Part shown: one piece after another, positions 37,101-47,362 of the stretch
Position numbering within the stretch: the first letter of the stretch is position 1
Layout: each line of letters begins with the position of its first letter
From: Eutreptiella sp. 'Long Island Sound 2002'
Lineage: Eukaryota; Euglenozoa; Euglenophyceae; Eutreptiales; Eutreptiaceae
Direction: 5' to 3'
Length of the DNA stretch: 64,000 nucleotides
Assembly (NCBI GenBank): GCA_964036045.1
Contig: OZ038382.1
Location: 141,682,961 to 141,746,960, forward strand
Made by a program: the position numbers and the translations under genes
Notes under the pieces: generated by a model
Databases searched by the model: none
Seen by the model: only the letters and a program-made list of their open reading frames with translations
What the model was told of the DNA's origin: nothing

Positions 37101-40100
37101 CATCACCCCTGCCGCCTCGGGGATGCCCTCCGCTTCATGGCGGGGGGCAAAATCAGAATTGGCCCATAAATGGGCAAGTTGGCTACGTCACCCCTATCGC
37201 CTCGGGGATCCCCTCCGCTTCACAGTGGGGGGCAGAATCAGAAGTGGCCCATAAATGGGCACGGTGGCTACGTCACCCCTGCCGCCTCGGGGATCCCCTC
37301 CGCTTGAGAGCGGGGGGCAAAATCACAAGTGGCCCATAAATGGGCAAGGTGGCTACATCACCCCTGCCGCCTCGGGGATCCCCTCCGCTTCAGTGCGGGT
37401 GGCAGAATCAGAAGTGGCCCAAAAATGGGCAAGGTGGCTACATCGCCCCTGCCGCCTCGGGGATCCCCTCCGCTTCAGAGCAGGAGGCAAAATCAGAAGT
37501 GGCCCATAAATGGGCAAGATGGCTACGTCACCCCTACCGCCTCGGGGATCCCCTCCGCTTGAGAGCGGGGGGCAAAATCAGAAGTGGCCCATAAATGGGC
37601 AAGGTGGCTACGTCACCCCTACCGCCTCGGGGATCCCCTCCGCTTCAGAGCGGGGGGCAAAATCAGAAGTGGCCCATATATGGGCAAGGTGGCTACATCA
37701 CCCCTGCCGCCTCGGGGATCCCCTCCACTTGAGAGCGGGGGGCAAAATCAGAAGTGGCCCATAAATGGGCAAGGTGGCTACGTCACCCCTGCCGCCTCGG
37801 GGATCCCCTCCGCTTGAGAGCGGGGGGCAAAATCACAAGTGGCCCATAAATGGGCAAGGTGGCTACGTCACCCCTACCGCCTCGGGGATCCCCTGCGGTT
37901 CAGAGCGGGGGGCAGAATCAGAAGTGGCCCACAAATGGCAAGGCGGCTACATCACCCCTGCCGCCGCGGGGATCCCCTCCACTTCAGAGCGGGGGGCAAA
38001 ATCACAAGTGGCCCATAAATGGGCAAGGTGGCTACATCACCCCTGCCGCCTCGGGGATCCCCTCCGCTGCAGTGCGGGGGGCAAAATCAGAAGTGGCCCA
38101 TAAATGGGCAAGGTGGCTACGTCACCCCTACCGCCTCAGGGATCCCCTCCGCTTCAGATCGGGGGGCAAAATCAGAAGTGGCCCATAAATGGGCAAGGTG
38201 GCTACATCACCCCTGCCGCCTCGGGGATCCCCTCCGCTTCAGAGCAGGGGGCAAAATCAGAAGTGGCCCATAAATGAGCAAGGTGGCTACGTCACCCCTA
38301 CCGCCTCGGGGATCCCCTCCGCTTCAGAGCGGGGAGAAAAATCAGAAGTGGCCCATAAATGGGCAAGGTGGCTACGTCACCCCTACCGCCTCAGGGATCC
38401 CCTCCGCTTCAGAGCGGGGGGAAAAATCAGAAGTGGCCCATAAATGGGCAAGGTGGCTACATCACCCCTGCCGCCTCGGGGATCCCCACCGCTTCGGAGC
38501 GGGGGGCCAAATCAGAAGTGGCCCATAAATGGGCAAGGTGGCTACATCACCCCTGCCGCCTCGGGGATCCCCTCCACTTCAGAGCGGGGGGCAAAATCAG
38601 AAGTGGCCCATAAATGGGCAAGGTGGCTACGTCACCCCTGCCGCCTCGGGGATCCCCTCCGCTTCAGAGCGGGGGGCAAAATCACAAGTGGCCCATAACT
38701 CGGCAAGGTGGCCACGTCACCCTTGCCGCCTCGGGGATCCCCTCCACTTCAGAGCGGGGGGCAAAATCAGAAGTGGCCCATAAATGGGCAAGGTGACTAC
38801 GTCACCCCTGCCGCCTCGGGGATCCCCTCCACTTCAGAGCGGGGGGCAAAATCAGAAGTGGCCCACAAATGGGCAAGGTGACTATGTCACCCCTGCCGCC
38901 TCGGGGATCCCCTCCGCTTGAGAGCGGGGGGCAAAAACAGAAGTGGCTCATAAATGGGCAAGGTGGCTACATCACCCCTGCCGCCTCGGGGATCCCCTCC
39001 GCTGCAGTGCGGGGGGCAAAATCAGAAGTGGCCCATAAATGGGCAAGGTGGCTACGTCAGCCCTACCGCCTCGGGGATCCCCTCCGCTTCGGAGCAGGAG
39101 GCAAAATCAGAAGTGGCCCACAAATGGGCAAGGTGGCTACATCGCCCATGCCGCCTCGCGGATCCCCTCCGCTTCGGAGCAGGAGGCAAAATCAGAAGTG
39201 GCCCACAAATGGGCAAGGTGGCTACGTCACCCCTACCGCCTCGGGGATCCCCTCCGCTTGAGAGCGGGGGGCAAAATCAGAAGTGGCCCATAAATGGGCA
39301 AGGTGGCTACGTCACCCCTACCGCCTCGGGGATCCCCTCCGCTTCAGAGCGGGGGGCAGAATCAGAAGTGGCCCATATATGGGCAAGGTGGCTACATCGC
39401 CCCTGCCGCCTCGGGGATCCCCTCCGCTTCAGAGCGGGGGGCAGAATCAGAAGTGGCCCATATATGGGCAAGGTGGCTACATCGCCCCTGCCGCCTCGGG
39501 GATCCCCTCCACTTGAGAGCGGGGGGCAGAATCACAAGTGGCCCATAAATGGGCAAGGTGGCTACATCGCCCCTGCCGCCTCGGGGATCCCCTCCGCTTG
39601 AGAGCGGGGGGCAAAATCACAAGTGGCCCATAAATGGGCAAGGTGGCTACATCACCCCTGCCGCCTCGGGGATCCCCTGCGGTTCAGAGCGGGGGGCAGA
39701 ATCAGAAGTGGTCCATAAATGGGCAAGGTGGCTACATCACCCTTGCCGCCTCGGGGATCCCCTCCACTTCAGAGCGGGGGGCGAAATCAGAAGGGGCCCA
39801 TAAATGTGCAAGGTGGCTACGTCACCCCTACCGCCTCAGGGATCCCCTCCGCTTCAGAGCAGGGGGCAAAATCAGAAGTGGCCCATAAATGGGCAAGGTG
39901 GCTACATCACCCTTGCCGCCTCGGGGATCCCCTCCGCTTCAGAGCAGGGGGCAAAATCAGAAGTGGCCCATAAATGAGCAAGGTGGCTACGTCACCCCTA
40001 CCGCCTCGGGGATCCCCTCCGCTTCAGAGCGGGGGGCAAAATCAGAAGTGGCCCATAAATGGGCAAGGTGGCTACGTCACCCCTACCGCCTCGGGGATCC

Positions 40101-42690
40101 CCACCGCTTCGGAGCGGGGGGCCAAATCAGAAGTGGCCCATAAATGGGCAAGGTGACTATGTCACCCCTGCCGCCTCGGGGATCCCCTCCGCTTCATGGC
40201 GGGGGGCAAAATCAGAAGTGGCCCATAAATGGGCAAGTTGGCTACGTCACCCCTATCGCCTCGGGGATCCCCATCCCTTCAGAGCGGGGAGCAGAATCAG
40301 AAGTGGCCCATAAATGGGCAAGGTGGCCACGTCACCCCTTCCGCCTCGGCGATCCCCTCCGCTTGAGAGCGGGGGGCAAAATCAGAAGTGGCCCATAAAT
40401 GGGCAAGGTGGCTACGTCACCCCTGCCGCCTCGGGGATCCCCTCGGCTTGAGAGCGGGGAGCAGAATCAGAAGTGGCCCATAAATGGGCAAGGTGGCCAC
40501 GTCACCCCTTCCGCCTCGGCGATCCCCTCCGCTTGAGAGCGGGGGGCAAAATCAGAAGTGGCCCATAAATGGGCAAGGTGGCTACGTCACCCCTGCCGCC
40601 TCGGGGATCCCCTCGGCTTGAGAGCGGGGGGCAAAATCACAAGTGGCCCATAACTCGGCAAGGTGGCCACATCACCCTTGCCGTCTCGGGGATCCCCTCC
40701 GGTTCGGAGCGGGGGGCAGAATCAGAAGTGGTCTATAAATGGGCAAGGTGACTATGTCACCCCTGCCGCCGCGGGGATCCCCTCCACTTCAGAGCGGGGG
40801 GCAAAATCAGAAGTGGCCCATATATGGGCAAGGTGACTATGTCACCCCTGCCGCCTCGGGGATCCCCTCCGCTTGAGAGCGGGGGGCAAAATCAGAAGTG
40901 GCTCATAAATGGGCAAGGTGGCTACATCACCCCTGCCGCCTCGGGGATCCCCTCCGCTGCAGTGCGGGGGGCAAAATCAGAAGTGGCCTATAAATGGGCA
41001 AGGTGGCTACGTCACCCCTACCGCCTCGGGGATCCCCTCCGCTTCAGTGCGGGGGGCAGAATCAGAAGTGGCCCACAAATGGGCAAGGTGGCTACGTCAC
41101 CCCTGCCACCTCGGGGAACCCCTCCGCTTGAGAGGGGGGGGCAAAATCAGAATTGGCTAATAAATGGGCAAGGTGGCTACATCACCCCTGCCGCCTCGGG
41201 GATCCCCTCCGCTGCACTGCGTGGGGCAAAATCAGAAGTGGCCCATAAATGGGCAAGGTTGCTACGTCAGCCCTACCGCCTCGGGGATCCCCTCCGCTTC
41301 AGTGCGGGGGGCCAAATCAGAAGTGGCCCACAAATGGGCAAGGTGGCTACATCGCCCCTGCCGCCTCGGGGATCCCCTCCGCTTCAGAGCGGGGGGCCAA
41401 ATCAGAAGTGGCCCATAAATGGGTAAGGTGGCGACGGCACCCCTGCCGCCTCGGGGATCCCCTCCGCTTCAGATCGGGGGGCCAAATCAGAAGTGGCCCA
41501 TAAATGGGCAAGGTGGCTACATCACCCCTGCCGCCTCGGGGATCCCCTCCGCTTCAGTGCGGGGGGCAGAATCACAAGTGGCCCATAAATGGGCAAGGTG
41601 GCTAGATCGCCTCTGCCGCCTCGGGGATCCCCTCCGCTTCAGAGCAGGAGGCAAAATCAGAAGTGGCCCATAAATGGGCAAGGTGGCTACGTCACCCCTA
41701 CCGCCTCAGGGATCCCCTCCGCTTCACAGCGGGGGGCAAAATCAGAAGTGGCCCATAAATGGGCAAGGTGGCTACATTACCCCTACCGCCTCGGGGATCC
41801 CCTCCGCTTTAGAACGGGGGGCCAAATCAGAAGTGGCCGATAAATGGGCAAGGTGGCTACACCACCCTTGCCGCCTCGGGGATCCCCTCCGCTTCAGAGC
41901 GGGGGGCAAAATCAGAAGTGGCCCATAAATGGGCAAGGTGGCTACATCACCCCTGCCGCCTCGGGGATCCCCTGCGGTTCGGAGCGGGGGGCAGAATCAG
42001 AAGTGGTCCATAAATGGGCAAGGTGACTATGTCACCCCTGCCGCCGCGGGGATCCCCTCCACCTCAGAGCGGGGGGCAGAATCAGAAGTGGCCCATAAAT
42101 GGGCAAGGTGGCTACGGCACCCCTGCCGCCTCGGGGATCCCCTCCGCTTCGGAGCGGGGGGCAAAATCAGAAGTGGCTCATAAATGGGCAAGGTGGCTAC
42201 ATCACCCCTACCGCCTCGGGGATCCCCTCCGCTGCAGTGCGGGGGGCAAAATCAGAAGTGGCCGATAAATGGGCAAGGTTGGTACGTCACCCCTACCGCC
42301 TCCGGGATCCCCTCCGCTTCAGTGCGGGGGGCAGAATCAGAAGTGGCCCACAAATGGGCAAGGTGGCTACATCGCCCCTGCCGCCTCGGGGATCCCCTCC
42401 GCTTCAGAGCAGGGGGCAAAATCAGAAGTGGCCCATAAATGAGCAAGGTGGCTACGTCACCCCTACCGCCTCGGGGATCCCCTCCACTTGAGAGCGGGGG
42501 GCAAAATCAGAAGTGGCCCACAAATGGGTAAGGTGGCGACGGCACCCCTGCCGCCTCGGGGATCCCCTCCACTTCAGAGCGGGGGGCCCAATCAGAAGTG
42601 GCCCATAAATGGGCAAGGTGGCTACGTCACCCCTGCCGCTTGGGGGATCCCCACGGCTTCAAAGCGGGGGGCAAAATCAGAATTGTCCAA
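34187..42690 (+). repeat. 85-bp satellite array, about 100 units
   Basis: Unit landmarks: GGGCAAGGTGGCTACRTCAC, CCCTGCCGCCTCGGGGATCC, CCTCCGCTTCAGAGCGGGGG, and CAAAATCAGAAGTGGCCCAT. One unit near 35475 and its duplicate near 37935 lack 1 bp. Each unit contains three short inverted repeats: CCCC..GGGG, CCGCT..AGCGG and GCCCAT..ATGGGC. Because 85 is not a multiple of 3, a frame passes through all three phases and meets the TAA in CCCATAAATGGGC every third unit. This explains the string of 84-codon open frames, which I do not regard as genes. The last units (42600-42690) are degenerate. Confidence 0.97.
34877..38358 (+). repeat. Higher-order duplication inside the satellite (offset 2,463 bp)
   Basis: The succession of variant units at about 34877-35895 recurs at 37340-38358. 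It includes the same rare units (GAGCAGGAGGC, the 84-bp AATGGCAAGGCGGC unit and GCTGCAGTGCGG) in the same order. Shorter duplications are also seen: 1,104 bp offset (35726 and 36830), and a 170-bp tandem at 40270-40610. Confidence 0.85.
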
Positions 42691-42841
42691 AAAAGGGCGG
42701 AAATGCAACGTCACCCTTGCATTATGGGGGGTCCCTAGCTAAGGGGACAAAATCAAAAGTGGCTGAATTGGGGGCAAGGACAAACCTCTGGATGTGCAGT
42801 CCAAAAGAATGCCACCAAAAAAAATCGCACCAACGATGTGT

Positions 42842-42945
42842 CTACGTCGAAAAACACCCTTAAAACCCCCGCTCGGACCATTTTAAAAAAAGGGGGGGTT
42901 CAAAACCCCCCACGCTATCGGATTTCTCAGAACACCCCCCCCCCT
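42842..42945 (-). repeat. Right terminal inverted repeat
   Basis: The reverse complement aligns with 33038-33152 and ends in a C run followed by T. The TAAAACCCCC and GGATTTCTCAGAA blocks correspond to the left end. Confidence 0.7.
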
Positions 42946-43116
42946 GGGCATCACCATCCACGTGTGGGGTACCGGTAGCTGCACACTGCCGGCAAACCCG
43001 CCCATGCAAGAAGTTCACCAGGTCTACCGTGGTTGGTTCGGATATCCCATGCTGCTGCCGTGGATGTCTACCATGTAGCAGCCTCCTCCAGTACTGCCAG
43101 AGGAGTATTGCTCGCA
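42946..43116 (-). pseudogene. Locus 1 unknown gene, exon 5' of the TIR insertion
   Basis: After a plausible acceptor (GTGACAG near 43117) the minus frame reads LRAILLWQYWRRLLHGRHPR, EPTTVDLVNFLHGRVCRQCA and TGTPHVDGDA, where the element's right end begins. The same frame resumes as GDARFSAILA at 33037 on the far side. DLVNFLHG corresponds to RLVKFVGL in exon 3 of locus 2. The 10-bp target duplication therefore lies inside an exon. Upstream on the same strand are the palindrome at 43270 and a further possible exon piece at about 43330-43400 (SSLNRNSQRVHTSSASPTQE) with a GTAGGT or GTATGA donor. Confidence 0.5.
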
Positions 43117-43269
43117 AAGATGGTTGCTGTCACATGGCGTAGGTGAGGGCATATGAAATGAAGCTGGTGCCTAGTATCCAGCAGAAAGTTTTTTCTAATC
43201 CGCAGCACCTTGGTAATGTGCTAGGATGCAATGATCATTGGAAGCTCACCTGAGGTAAAAGATGTATGT

Positions 43270-43291
43270 TTTACGGCACCGGCACCGTAAA
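43270..43291. repeat. Locus 1 palindrome upstream of the split exon
   Basis: TTTACGG and CCGTAAA arms around CACCGGCA. It belongs to locus 1 although it lies 10 kb from its relatives, because the TIR element separates them. Confidence 0.9.
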
Positions 43292-44042
43292 CAAACATTT
43301 GTGCATATGTGTAGCCTACAATGTCATACCTACCATGTTCTTGAGTAGGGCTTGCACTGGATGTATGTACCCTTTGCGAATTGCGGTTAAGGGAACTTTT
43401 GAATGAGAGAGCGAATATGGGTACCCAAAACAACTATTTTGTCCGAAAAAGGCCTTTTTCAATGGGTTGGAATGGAGGATATGGTTTCAAAAATTCTAAA
43501 AAATAAAATAGAGATACCTGCGAGAAAAAAACCACCCCTTTTCCATACACTACGTGGCCATGGTAGCCGTTTAATGCCCTATCCGTATTGTGCCGTTCGC
43601 CTGTGTCTGCTACGACTTAGGCGTCACAAGTTGCCCACCCCCCACCTGGCGCTATGGCCCACGGAAGTCCATGTTGTAATGAGGGGGAAAGTATGTGAAA
43701 AGGGGTGTTATTTTTTGGGTACCCAAACCCCCCTGGTGGCAACATGCAAAAACAAGGTGTGTATTTCAAATATATGCCATTATTTGCATTTCTGGAAACA
43801 CACAGATTTTCAAAATAAAGACATTCAATCGCCAAAATATAGTGTTGTTTTACATTTAGACCACTGCATTCCAGTGTGTGGGGGGGGGGGGGGGGGCTGC
43901 CTATTTTTCTCTCCCCTTTGTTCGAGGTTGATCACAGAACCCCCCTATACACCACAGATGAGGGAACCCCAAACATACCTTTCATTGAAGCACACAAAAA
44001 ACTATCCCAAAGCATGTACTTGTATTTCCTATTTTAACCAAC
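43292..44042. other. Boundary between loci 1 and 2; no firm gene
   Basis: The plus open frame 43403-44098 is AT-rich and has no motif. A 16-bp G run lies at 43881-43896. The first locus 2 palindrome follows at 44043. Confidence 0.4.
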
Positions 44043-44365
44043 CTGGCCAAAATTTCGGCCAGCTCTTCGAAAAAGTCCAAACACATGGTCCTATTTGACA
44101 GACAGGCCTAAGCTGGCCGAAATTTCGGCCAGGTCCATCGAAACTCCGAATATGATCACTGAAATGGGTACCTAAGACAGTAGACATGAGCAAGGAACAC
44201 AGGAGCAGTGACATTTGAACAGGGTGTGCAACATAATATACTCAATTACAAGCGAATACTTGCCACCTGACGAATCAAAGCAGACTTTTGCAGTGCCTAT
44301 GGGGAAACACAATAATAAAAGGCTGAAGAGGCTGAGGACTGCATGCTGGCCGAAATTTCGGCCAG
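44043..44365. repeat. Three locus 2 palindromes downstream of the four-exon gene
   Basis: CTGGCCGAAATTTCGGCCAG at 44113-44132 and 44346-44365 (perfect) and at 44043-44062 with one substitution. The first two are 70 bp apart. The copy at 44113 is followed by AGGTCCATCGA, a flank shared with the two intronic copies. Confidence 0.97.
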
Positions 44366-44404
44366 ACTTCATGCTGACAGGCAATATAAGCAGCAGGACT
44401 GGCA

Positions 44405-46992
44405 TTAGCGCTTGCGCAAACCAGATGCACGGGGCTTCTTAGCACCTGTGTTAGCAGGCTGCTTGGCAGGGGCTGCAGCACCAGACTTGGCAGTGGCAGA
44501 GTTCTGTGACTGTGTGTTTCCACCCTGGGATGGTGAAAAATGATTCACAAAAGTATTCATACCTTTGCCAGTAGGGGCAACAGTGCCTGAGGAGGAAGCT
44601 GGGGTGGCCTGAGCGCACTGCGTGCCACTGGGTGAGGGGGCAGGGGCACTTTTGGGTTTCTTCTTTGGAGTTTGTGTCTCTGGTTGCGACTCTGCCTCCC
44701 CATCTTGCTCCTCAGGATCCTCATCTACATACCTAACCCCAGAACAATCCACAGGAAAACCTGCCCCCAAGTCGTGGTACACATCCTCCCATGACTTGGG
44801 GTGGCACGTGTCGGCGTTGGTGATACCTGCTCTGATGAGCTGAACAAAGTCATCGGGCACAACAGTCTCCTCACCCAAAAGGGCACACACAACATTACAG
44901 TCCTTGGAAAACCTGGTAGACATCATGCTTGCAAAATACACAGACAGAGTCCCCAGCAAAAACCAGTAGCCTGCCCGTTCTGGGACCGGAACCAGGCTCA
45001 AAAGAAATGAGAATATTTCAACAGGAATCACAGACGACATGGGTCCTTCAGTAAAAGCCACGTAACGGGGAAGCCTGTTATCAAAGGCAGTGGCAGAACA
45101 AATGGAAACCAGATGGGACGTAGAAGTGTACAGCGGGGTCTTGCTTGACAAATTGTAAAGTGCAACATCACACTGATACATATCCTCAGCCACAGTGGCC
45201 TTCAAAGCAGCAACAGTGGCTTTCACATCAGCAGACTCACCCGCAATGAACACAGGCACACCGGACAAAAGCAGCTGCGCAACCAGGTTATGCAAACCAG
45301 CTGTATAGAGGCGGGGCACCTCAATGACACAAGCAGCAAAGGGCAGTGAACTAATGATACTGGGAACAGGGACTCCACAACGCATTGCCATCAGTTCCAC
45401 ACGGCCTGACTGTGCAATGAGTTTGCTTGTGCTTGACTCAACGAGGGACTCCCTAGCACACTGGATACTGACCAGTCCAGTATCAGATTTTTCACAAACA
45501 GGCTTAGCAACAGGCTTCTGCAACAATCCCCGCAACCCCTCATATTTAGGTTCCTTCCAAAGAGGGGCCTTAATTACTGCTGACCACGGGGGCCAGGGGT
45601 TTTCTTCAGTCCAGGTCCAACTGCCATAGGCTACCTTCAGGTGTGATGCAATAGCGCACTGCCTTTTGGCCATCTCGATAGTACCAAGTGTAGCTGCAGA
45701 CAGGTGGTAGCACAGGGTGGGCTCCTATTGTGCATTAATTGAACGACACACAAGCTCGCCGAAATTTCGGCCAGGTCGGTCGATTTATTCGAATACAAAC
45801 CCCTGTTTGACCAAAACATACCTCTGGTGTTGTTCACAAGCCCATTGGTAGCCGCCTCGGGATGAAGAATGTGCCAGGACCACATCTGGGCCTTTTTAAC
45901 ATCTTTTATAATTTTTTTGAGACCAGGTAGGGTACTTTTTGTCCCATCCATGTAACCTACGATCTCGCGAAGTCGGTCAGGCGTGATGCCTTCCACTTCC
46001 TTGAACGTACCCAGTGCGGGATGTAGTCCACGCTTTTCCATGGCTGCCATGGCGTCTATTGAAGGAAGACCCACAAATTTCACCAAACGCCCAACGCCAC
46101 CCCACCGTTTGGCAACAGCACTCTGCACAGGAGAACATGTGGAACACAGAAGCTGGCCGAAATTTCGGCCAGGTCGATCGACAAAACCGAATTAATAAAT
46201 GAAACACACCACAGTGCCTTCCTCGGCAGTAACACCACACTCTTCAAGCATAACAGTAATGTGATGGTACAGGGTGTACTCATTGGCATCCTCATCCTCA
46301 AGCCTATCCAGGAGTAGGGACATTCGCTCCGATGTGGTGGATGCTGAGCCAGCAGTGGTCTGGATTTGATGTAAGCCTGCAAGCCGGCGCCTAGTCCGCA
46401 GGGGGCAGTCCTGTTTGACTTCATAACCACCAAATACCAGGGTCCAATCCGGAGTCTCCATATTTTTCATCTCAAATTCGGTCTTGTGTTTTTGGGCAGC
46501 AGTGTAAACATGCTGACCCCCCAACAGAACCCAGCGAGTGGCTGTGCAACAGGAATATTCGTAACAGCAGGGTCGAAAATTCAGACGCGAAAACGGTACT
46601 ATCAAGAAGAATACCACAACACACATACGAGTGACTTTATAAAAAAGAAGATCCTGGATGTAATCCACAGGCGGGGCTGCCTTCAGATCGTCGTAGCGGC
46701 GTTGCACGCGATCATCCGAAATCCTACGGACCTGCCCAAATTTTCGGTCGTGGTCGATAATAATCTGATCCCACCGAACCTTTATTTTCGTCGTTGACGT
46801 AACCCAGTCGGATAACTTGATGGAGGATGATGAATTTTTCTTTGGTGCGGCCTTAGGCTTCTTTTGAAGTCCCTCTGTGCTCGCCTGGTCCTCTTGAGAC
46901 TGGGATTGCACTTGAGATTGCCCATTGTCTGCTGCAGGCTCACCATCTGGCGAAACAGCCATGTCCTGCGATACCCCTCCAGGCTCAGTCAT
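44405..46992 (-). CDS. Locus 2 four-exon gene of unknown function (761 codons)
   Basis: Exons 46992-46629, 46541-46210, 46122-45822 and 45693-44405 join in frame to TAA. Introns are 87, 87 and 128 bp: donors GTATGT, GTGTGT and GTATGT; acceptors GCACAG, GTGCAG and CTGCAG. The start MTEPGG is chosen at 46992; an in-frame ATG 36 bp upstream is possible. Residues ~10-55 are Gln/Ser/Lys-rich. Residues ~60-105 (RWDQIIIDHDRKFG..RVQRRYDDLKAA) resemble a trihelix or SANT-like DNA-binding pattern. The middle (RLVKFVGLPSIDAM) and the last exon (CVIEVPRLYTAGL; SGVPVFIAGES; GEETVVPDDF) are shared with paralogues at locus 1 and 23-430. The tail is Lys/Pro/Ser/Gln-rich and ends RASGLRKR. It has no in-frame TAG. 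I recognise no enzyme family; it probably acts with the neighbouring transposase-like gene. Confidence 0.75.
45755..45774. repeat. Locus 2 palindrome in intron 3 (one mismatch)
   Basis: CTCGCCGAAATTTCGGCCAG, inside the 128-bp intron 45694-45821. Followed by GTCGGTCGATTTATTCGAAT, paralleling the intron 2 copy. Confidence 0.95.
46153..46172. repeat. Locus 2 palindrome in intron 2
   Basis: Perfect CTGGCCGAAATTTCGGCCAG in the middle of the 87-bp intron 46123-46209. Followed by GTCGATCGACAAAACCGAAT. Confidence 0.97.
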
Positions 46993-47111
46993 AAAATAAA
47001 GGGCTACAAGGCAACATTTCATGAAGGGGAGAGTTCCCAGATAGCAAATAACAAGCACAGATCAACCAAAAAAGGACCAAAACGGACTGCCTGACACGAA
47101 ATTCGGATAAC

Positions 47112-47270
47112 CTGGCCGAAATTTCGGCCAGCACTGCTCTGCATGTCAAACCACTGTGTACAAATACCATTCTGAGAGGCTGGCCGAAATTTCGGCCAGA
47201 ACCTTAAGTCATTTGTGTTCTGGGGGTAGCCATATGACAAAACAACAAGTCTGGCCGAAATTTCGGCCAG
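47112..47270. repeat. Three locus 2 palindromes between the two genes
   Basis: Perfect copies at 47112-47131, 47180-47199 and 47251-47270, spaced 68 and 71 bp, in the 370-bp gap between the stop of the 736-aa gene and the start of the four-exon gene. Confidence 0.98.
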
Positions 47271-47362
47271 AAAAACATGAAACAGCAAATAGACACACCA
47301 AAATCAATGGCAATGCGTGGCAGTACCCATACCACAGTGACAAACACAGCTGCAAACAGAAA

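Larger units (their letters stand above)
33038..42945. mobile_element. 9.9-kb terminal-inverted-repeat element carrying the 85-bp satellite
   Basis: The left end (33038-33152) and the reverse complement of the right end (42842-42945) align. Both start AGGGGGGGG, then TTCT-GAAATC-GATA, G and C runs, and finish GGTTTAAGGG-GTTTTTCG. The termini are flanked by a 10-bp direct repeat. Removing the element rejoins one reading frame of the interrupted gene on the minus strand. Inside are a gene remnant (33282-33910), a 103-bp direct duplication and about 100 units of the 85-bp satellite. A 9-11-bp duplication with long terminal repeats is what Mutator-like (MULE) elements produce, but no MULE transposase was recognised. 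Homopolymers blur the exact ends. Confidence 0.65.

Noticed and set aside
34012-42863. Dozens of open frames of 77-259 codons as a repetitive protein family
   Set aside because: They follow automatically from the 85-bp repeat, overlap in all three frames, and end at the repeat's TAA. There is no frame-specific constraint.
42946-43260. A second minus frame with a TAG at 43069 as a further in-frame TAG example
   Set aside because: The frame that joins across the TIR insertion (Gly-Asp-Ala on both sides) is a different one, so this TAG is probably out of frame and was not counted.
43403-44098. 231-codon plus-strand open frame
   Set aside because: AT-rich, crosses a locus 2 palindrome and a G run, and has no motif.
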